Below the pieces are notes generated by a model. That model ran no database searches and had not been told where the DNA came from. It saw only the letters and a list, made by a program, of their open reading frames with translations. DNA of 9,608 nt, taken from Candidatus Pelagibacter sp. (lineage in GTDB: Bacteria > Pseudomonadota > Alphaproteobacteria > Pelagibacterales > Pelagibacteraceae). The translations under genes were made by a program, and so were the position numbers. Of this stretch, positions 5,663-9,608 are shown piece after piece. Location: contig PAGZ01000042.1 in NCBI GenBank assembly GCA_002704625.1, forward strand, positions 3,583 to 13,190. Reading direction: 5' to 3'. Position 1 is the stretch's first letter. Each line of letters opens with the position of its first letter.

Positions 5663-6187
5663 TTAATTTTTAACAAAAACTACAGTCAATTCAGCTACTT
5701 TGAAACCAAACTTTGTCATTTTTGCTCTATTGATAGCAATTGTATCACTTTGTTTAAAAATCCAATCGTCAAAAGAAATTTTGATTTCCTTTCCTTTAAC
5801 TGGAACAAGCAAAATATATTCAAATTTAAATGCTGATCCATAAGAATAGCCTTTTGCAATACCAACAACATCTTCTGCTGTTCCCTCATAATGATTTTCA
5901 TCTTTTTTTATTATCTTCCACTGCCTTGTTTGAACTTCACCATCTGCCCAGTTAAATTTTTCATCCAAAATAAGTTCTTTGCCATCCCATTTACCATTCA
6001 AATCAGCAGAAAATTGCCTTGTTACCTTTCCACCTCTATTTTGTAAAATACCATAGGCTTTAACATTTCCTTTTAGAAACTCTTCAATAACTAATCTGGG
6101 TTTTTGATCTTTAAAATCCTGTGGTTTCATACCTGCTACACAATTTGTTAAAAAAAAAGTTAAAAATAAAGTTAAAATATATCTCAT
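5663..6187 (-). CDS. DUF3833 family putative lipoprotein
   Basis: A 174-residue envelope protein. A hydrophobic N-terminus (RYILTLFLTFFL) leads to LTNC with Cys16, a probable but slightly atypical lipobox because Asn occupies the -1 position where Gly, Ala or Ser is usual. The remainder fits DUF3833 from memory: a GxVKAYGxxQNRxGxVTRQF block (40-59), GKWDGKELILDEKF (65-78), DGEVQTRQW (82-90), YEGTAEDVVGIAKG (100-113), and DDWIF plus INRAKMTKFG near the end (140-161). It looks like a beta-rich, lipocalin-like domain, but no biochemical role is established to my knowledge. It is the last gene of the gcvP-FAD-DUF1365-CFA run, 3 bases after the methyltransferase stop, and its own stop lies 1 base from the convergent SDR stop. 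Co-occurrence with lipid-modification genes suggests a periplasmic membrane partner. Confidence 0.85.
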   Translation of the reverse strand: MRYILTLFLTFFLTNCVAGMKPQDFKDQKPRLVIEEFLKGNVKAYGILQNRGGKVTRQFSADLNGKWDGKELILDEKFNWADGEVQTRQWKIIKKDENHYEGTAEDVVGIAKGYSYGSAFKFEYILLVPVKGKEIKISFDDWIFKQSDTIAINRAKMTKFGFKVAELTVVFVKN

Positions 6188-6190
6188 ATT

Positions 6191-7378
6191 TTATTTATTT
6201 TTAACAGAAAACTGAATTAAATCTATATTTTTAGAATTAAATCCAGCTTCACAATATGAAAAGTAAAAGTCCCATATTCTTTTAAAAGAGTTATCAAAAC
6301 CTTGTTTTGAAATCTGGCTCCAAGAATTAATAAAATTTTTTCTCCACTCACTTAATGTTTTAGAATAATGATTGCCATAAGAGTTGTAGCTCTTAAGTAC
6401 AAGACCTGTTTTGTTAGAATAGTTTTTTATAGACTCTAGAGACGGTAGAAAACCACCAGGAAAAATATATTTTTGAATAAAATCCTGATTTTTTCTATAT
6501 CTTTTAAATAATTCATCTCTGATAACAATTGCCTGAATTGCTCCAACACCATTGGGTTTTAGATTATTTTTTATTGTAGAAAAATATTTATTTAAATATT
6601 TCTCTCCCACAGCTTCTATCATTTCGATAGAGGCTATAGCATCATACTTGTCTTTTAAATCTCTATAATCTAAAAATTTTACATTAACTTTATTATTTAA
6701 TCCAAGTCGTCTCATTCTATTTTTTGTATATTCATATTGTTTTTTTGAAATAGTAATACAATCTAATTGAACGTCATAATTTTTTAAAAGATGTTCAGCA
6801 AATCCACCCCATCCACAACCTATTTCTAAAATCTTATCACCAGATTTCGGTTTAATAAGATCAATAAGTTTATTGTATTTATTAATTTGAGCACTTTCTA
6901 GTCCTTGCTCAGGTTTTTCAAAAATTCCACATGAATATGTTAAGGTTTTATCGAGCCAAGCTGAAAAAAACTCGTTACCAAGATCATAGTGTTTAGAAAT
7001 ATATTCTTCACTTTTTCTTTTAGTGTTTGATAGGAAGAACTTTCTAAAAATATTTTTTATTGCTGATATATTCAATATACCAGAAAACTTATACGTAATA
7101 TCAATATTTTTTGCAGTAAGTTCTATAAGTGAGGGTAAATTTGAAGTTTCGAAATCATTTTTAATATAGCATTCTGCCAAAGCTGAGCTTCCACCTCTAA
7201 CTATATCAAAATAAAATTTAGGGTTATTAATTTTAATCTTAGTTTTTAAATTGCTATTTATATCTCCGAAATTATAAAATTTTCCATCGTGATTATTTAA
7301 ATTTAAATTCCCATTTCTAATATATTTTAGTTTTTTTAAAACAAAGTTTTCTGAAATTTTATATGGATTTAAAATCAT
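6191..7378 (-). CDS. cyclopropane-fatty-acyl-phospholipid synthase-like SAM methyltransferase
   Basis: A 395-residue protein of the CFA synthase/mycolic acid methyltransferase family, which transfers a one-carbon unit from SAM to the double bond of phospholipid acyl chains at the membrane. About 120 N-terminal residues form the lipid-binding part. The catalytic domain shows SKHYDLGNEFF (128-138), LTYSCG (146-151, Cys150), the SAM loop LEIGCGWGGFAEH (184-196), TISKKQYEY (209-217), SIEMIEAVGEKY (250-261, Glu255), YIFPGGFLPS (304-313) and NHYSKTLSEW (336-345, Tyr338). Cys150, Glu255 and Tyr338 match E. coli bicarbonate-site residues, but the matching His266 appears to be Gln282 (IQAIV). This Gln version resembles CFA paralogues that make methylated rather than cyclopropane chains (UfaM-like, tuberculostearate-type), so the product is open. 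Start ATGA overlaps the DUF1365 stop by 4 bases, indicating translational coupling. Confidence 0.92.
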   Translation of the reverse strand: MILNPYKISENFVLKKLKYIRNGNLNLNNHDGKFYNFGDINSNLKTKIKINNPKFYFDIVRGGSSALAECYIKNDFETSNLPSLIELTAKNIDITYKFSGILNISAIKNIFRKFFLSNTKRKSEEYISKHYDLGNEFFSAWLDKTLTYSCGIFEKPEQGLESAQINKYNKLIDLIKPKSGDKILEIGCGWGGFAEHLLKNYDVQLDCITISKKQYEYTKNRMRRLGLNNKVNVKFLDYRDLKDKYDAIASIEMIEAVGEKYLNKYFSTIKNNLKPNGVGAIQAIVIRDELFKRYRKNQDFIQKYIFPGGFLPSLESIKNYSNKTGLVLKSYNSYGNHYSKTLSEWRKNFINSWSQISKQGFDNSFKRIWDFYFSYCEAGFNSKNIDLIQFSVKNK

Positions 7379-8136
7379 TTTTCTAAAGACAAATTATTTT
7401 TTATTTTTGTTTTTTTCTTTACTAATTTAACTCCTTTTTTCCATAGTCTTAATGCTTCAAAATGTATCGCCATAATAATTTTAATAGTCATCATGGGGTG
7501 TTTGAAGAAATTAATTATCAATTGCTTTGTGGATATGTTTTCTCTTCTACCTATCTGGCATGCGGATAGTATTATGCCCTCTTCATCCGTCTGTTTAATA
7601 AATATGCTAAGCGTTTGAGTTGGCTCTACCAATCTAAAGTTGTAAGCTGTTTCCATTTCCATAAATGGCGATACATAAAATCTTTTATTACAATTTTGTG
7701 TAATAATTTTAGAACTTTTTTCTACGGGAAAAACATATGTATGTTGTTCATTAAAAGTATTTTTGACTTCGTAAAGAATTGCTTTTAATTCACTATTATC
7801 ATTGTAACAGTAAAAAATACTTAAAGGATTAAACACATAACCAAAAATTCTAGGAAAGCAAAGAAGTTTTATTTTTGAGATTTTAGAATTTATATCAAAA
7901 TTTTTTAAAGTACTTTTGACCCATTCTTTTAAGTCGGCACCATCTCTGTCCCCGTGATCTTTATTATAAAAACTAAATAAATTGAATCTGTTCAGAGAAA
8001 ATATTAAAATATTTTTTTCTAGATCTTTTAGTTCGTCTAAATCGAAGAAAACAGAAAAAGTTTTATAAGAAAAAAAGTGTCTTTTTGGTTTAAATCTTCG
8101 ATGCGTAACTATACCCTTGTATATGCAAGTCTCCAT
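7375..8136 (-). CDS. DUF1365 family protein
   Basis: A 253-residue DUF1365 protein. Signature pieces are YKGIVTHRRFKPKRHFFSY (6-24), FDLDEL (31-36), DHGDRDG (60-66), PRIFGYVFNPLSIFYCY (95-111), YEVKNTFNEQHTY (122-134), VSPFMEM (155-161) and HPMMTIKIIMAIHFEALRLW (213-232). The family has no firmly assigned chemistry that I can cite, but it nearly always travels with a COG2907 flavoprotein and a CFA-like methyltransferase. I chose the ATG at 8134-8136 because a strong GAGGG lies 5 bases upstream; an in-frame TTG four codons earlier is less likely. Either way the N-terminus is needed for the conserved YxGxVxH motif, so the gene truly overlaps the end of the flavoprotein gene by 47 bases in another frame. 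Its stop overlaps the methyltransferase start (ATGA). The basic C-terminal tail (LVKKKTKIKNN) may touch the membrane. Confidence 0.92.
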   Translation of the reverse strand: METCIYKGIVTHRRFKPKRHFFSYKTFSVFFDLDELKDLEKNILIFSLNRFNLFSFYNKDHGDRDGADLKEWVKSTLKNFDINSKISKIKLLCFPRIFGYVFNPLSIFYCYNDNSELKAILYEVKNTFNEQHTYVFPVEKSSKIITQNCNKRFYVSPFMEMETAYNFRLVEPTQTLSIFIKQTDEEGIILSACQIGRRENISTKQLIINFFKHPMMTIKIIMAIHFEALRLWKKGVKLVKKKTKIKNNLSLEK

Positions 8137-9376
8137 CTTTACCCTCAAATTGTTTTAACATTTCTAAAGAAGAATTTAATCCATCTTCATGAAAACCGTA
8201 ACCAAAATAACTTCCAGAAAACCATATCCTTTTCTTCCCCTGTAAAGTATTTAATCGTTTCTGCATTTGGAAACTTTTGATATTTAAATATGGATGGGTA
8301 AAATTTATCTTTTTTATAATTTTACTTTTTTCAACATCACAAATTGGATTTATAGTTAAAAAATAATTTTCTTTCGTTTCTAAATTTTGAAGTTTGTTAA
8401 GCCAATAAGTGACGCAGGTTTTTGTTAAATCTTTTTTAGATAATGAATTCCAACTTGACCAAGCATTTTTTTTATTCGGCATTAAATTTGTATCCGTATG
8501 TAGATAAGCTGTATTACTAATATATGTAAATTCTTTAAGAATCTCTTCTTCATCTCGAGTTGGTTTATCAATAAGTTTTAGGCTCTCATCTGCATGACAT
8601 GATAATATAACATGATCATAATCTCGATAATCTACTGATGAGTCAAAAAAAAGTCTTACATTATGTTCGCTTCTTGAAATTTTTTTAATTTTATAATTTT
8701 TAAAGTAATCTCCGTTAATTTTTTCTAAAACTTTTGAAACATATGTTCTGCTTCTGTTAGTAACAGTATACCATTGAGGCCTGTTCTTTAGTTTAAATAA
8801 GCCATGGTTGTTAAAAAAATTCAAAAATAACTCTAAAGGTATATCTCTTGCTTTTGAAAAAGGCATTGACCAAATAGCGGCAACCATAGGAATGATATGG
8901 TAATTTACAAAATATTTTGAAAGTTTAGAACTATCTAAATAATTTCCTAAGGTTATATTATTTAAATCTTTTTTAAGTAGAATTGGTGCTATTTTGTAGA
9001 AAGATACTATCTCATAAATCATTTTTATAAAATTGAAATTAAATAAATTGTTTTTTCTAGCAAAAAGAGCATTAAAACCTTTTCCTCCATACTCTATTGT
9101 TGAATCTTTAACTGAAACTGAAAAAGACATATCGCTTTTTTCATATGGGACTTTTAACTTTTTGAAAAAATTTATTAAATTTGGATAAGTAAGTTCATTA
9201 AAAACAATAAAGCCAAGATCGACTGGAACTTTTCTATTATTTTCTTTTATATCATAAGTATATGAGTGGACTCCAAAATGATCGTTCTTTTCAAATAAAT
9301 CAACGTTGTATTTTTTGGATAAATTATATGCTGCGGATAAACCTGAAATTCCTGAACCAATTACTGCAATTTTCAT
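8090..9376 (-). CDS. FAD-dependent amine-oxidase-like protein (COG2907 type)
   Basis: A 428-residue NAD(P)/FAD-binding flavoprotein. The FAD loop is IGSGISG (6-12) with Glu29 as ribose ligand. It then carries pieces typical of the COG2907 group: PVDLGFIVFNELTYPNL (51-67), SDMSFSVSV (81-89), IEYGGKG (94-100), IIPMVAAIWSMP (161-172), NNHGLF (189-194), QWYTVTNRSRTYV (201-213), ILSCHADESL (257-266), VTYWLNKLQ (322-330) and WFSGSYFGYGFHEDGL (385-400). These proteins resemble phytoene-desaturase/amine-oxidase flavoproteins and cluster with CFA-like and DUF1365 genes, so a redox step on a modified acyl chain (such as desaturation) is a reasonable inference. The common GGS before the second conserved Arg is NRS here. 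It begins 6 bases after the gcvP stop without a Shine-Dalgarno, suggesting cotranscription, and its 3' end overlaps DUF1365 by 47 bases. Confidence 0.9.
   Translation of the reverse strand: MKIAVIGSGISGLSAAYNLSKKYNVDLFEKNDHFGVHSYTYDIKENNRKVPVDLGFIVFNELTYPNLINFFKKLKVPYEKSDMSFSVSVKDSTIEYGGKGFNALFARKNNLFNFNFIKMIYEIVSFYKIAPILLKKDLNNITLGNYLDSSKLSKYFVNYHIIPMVAAIWSMPFSKARDIPLELFLNFFNNHGLFKLKNRPQWYTVTNRSRTYVSKVLEKINGDYFKNYKIKKISRSEHNVRLFFDSSVDYRDYDHVILSCHADESLKLIDKPTRDEEEILKEFTYISNTAYLHTDTNLMPNKKNAWSSWNSLSKKDLTKTCVTYWLNKLQNLETKENYFLTINPICDVEKSKIIKKINFTHPYLNIKSFQMQKRLNTLQGKKRIWFSGSYFGYGFHEDGLNSSLEMLKQFEGKDGDLHIQGYSYASKI
8142..8146 (-). promoter_or_regulatory. ribosome binding site for the DUF1365 gene
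   Basis: Reads GAGGG on the minus strand, 5 bases (TAAAG) before the ATG at 8136. It lies inside the coding end of the flavoprotein gene, is the clearest Shine-Dalgarno seen in the window, and decides the start against the upstream in-frame TTG at 8146-8148. Confidence 0.7.
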
Positions 9377-9382
9377 TTATTT

Positions 9383-9608
9383 TTAAGCAGCCTCATCCTT
9401 ATATTCATCAAGGCTAGGACAAGAACAAACTAAATTTCTATCTCCATAAACGTTATCTACTCTAGAAACAGGAGGCCAATATTTATTATCTTTTAAATAC
9501 TGATTTGGAAATGCAGCCTCTTCTCTAGTGTATGAATGCTTCCATTCATTTGCACTTAATTCAATATGAGTATGTGGGGCATTTTTCAGAGGATTGTCTT
9601 TCTTATCA
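9383..9608 (-). CDS. gcvP: glycine dehydrogenase (decarboxylating), P protein, C-terminal end only
   Basis: The last 74 residues of GcvP, the pyridoxal-phosphate P protein of the glycine cleavage system, which decarboxylates glycine and loads the aminomethyl group on the lipoyl H protein. The visible stretch reads [14 protein letters not shown], then [38 protein letters not shown] and [36 protein letters not shown] and [11 protein letters not shown] are characteristic of the GcvP C-terminus. The active-site lysine region and the rest of the roughly 950-residue protein lie beyond the right edge. gcvT and gcvH, usually upstream, are not visible. The stop TAA is 6 bases before the flavoprotein ATG on the same strand, so read-through from the gcv operon into the lipid-modification genes is likely. 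Confidence 0.95.
   Translation of the reverse strand, partial: DKKDNPLKNAPHTHIELSANEWKHSYTREEAAFPNQYLKDNKYWPPVSRVDNVYGDRNLVCSCPSLDEYKDEAA

Noticed and set aside
8146..8148. TTG as start of the DUF1365 gene
   Set aside because: The ATG four codons downstream has GAGGG at ideal spacing, and the TTG itself overlaps that ribosome site.

Overview
The window looks like a piece of a streamlined marine alphaproteobacterial genome, most likely the SAR11 clade (Pelagibacterales). The reasons are the strong A+T bias (roughly 70% by eye), Lys/Asn/Ile-rich proteins, gene gaps of 0 to about 80 bases, few Shine-Dalgarno sites and an alphaproteobacterial set of protein families. Taxonomy is inferred from style and families only; no rRNA is present. 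There is no gene-free stretch longer than about 80 bases, and I saw no tRNA, rRNA, CRISPR array, insertion sequence or attachment site.

Left part (1-1641). A LysR regulator is cut by the left edge. It lies 3 bases downstream of an AcuI/YhdH-type acryloyl-CoA reductase gene, so the two probably share a transcript (acuI first). Divergent from acuI is a 67-residue two-helix membrane protein of unknown role.

Middle (1638-4887). folE (GTP cyclohydrolase I, minus) and hisI (phosphoribosyl-AMP cyclohydrolase, plus) diverge from a 76-base spacer. A tight minus-strand operon, tspO then a FOXRED1-like flavoprotein then a Yip1-family membrane protein, follows with gaps of 2 and 0 bases.

Right part (4909-9608). 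A short-chain dehydrogenase on the plus strand starts 21 bases from tspO. It converges on a minus-strand operon that reads from the right edge: gcvP (C-terminal end only), a COG2907-type FAD amine-oxidase-like protein, DUF1365, a cyclopropane-synthase-like SAM methyltransferase and a DUF3833 lipoprotein. The last four plus an SDR form a set that recurs in Proteobacteria and is often tied to light or singlet-oxygen stress (SigE/ChrR or LitR neighbourhoods). The natural reading is a membrane phospholipid acyl-chain modification pathway, for example methylation, desaturation or furan formation. Here it sits 6 bases downstream of the glycine cleavage gene gcvP and next to tspO, with no visible SigE, ChrR, LitR or photolyase gene. 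The methyltransferase has Gln where the E. coli cyclopropane synthase has its bicarbonate-binding His, so its product may not be a cyclopropane.

Regulation and architecture. Two plus-strand genes have a near-consensus -10 box 5-6 bases before their ATG, which predicts leaderless mRNAs. All three convergent gene pairs end within 0-4 bases of each other or overlap, leaving no room for classical terminators.
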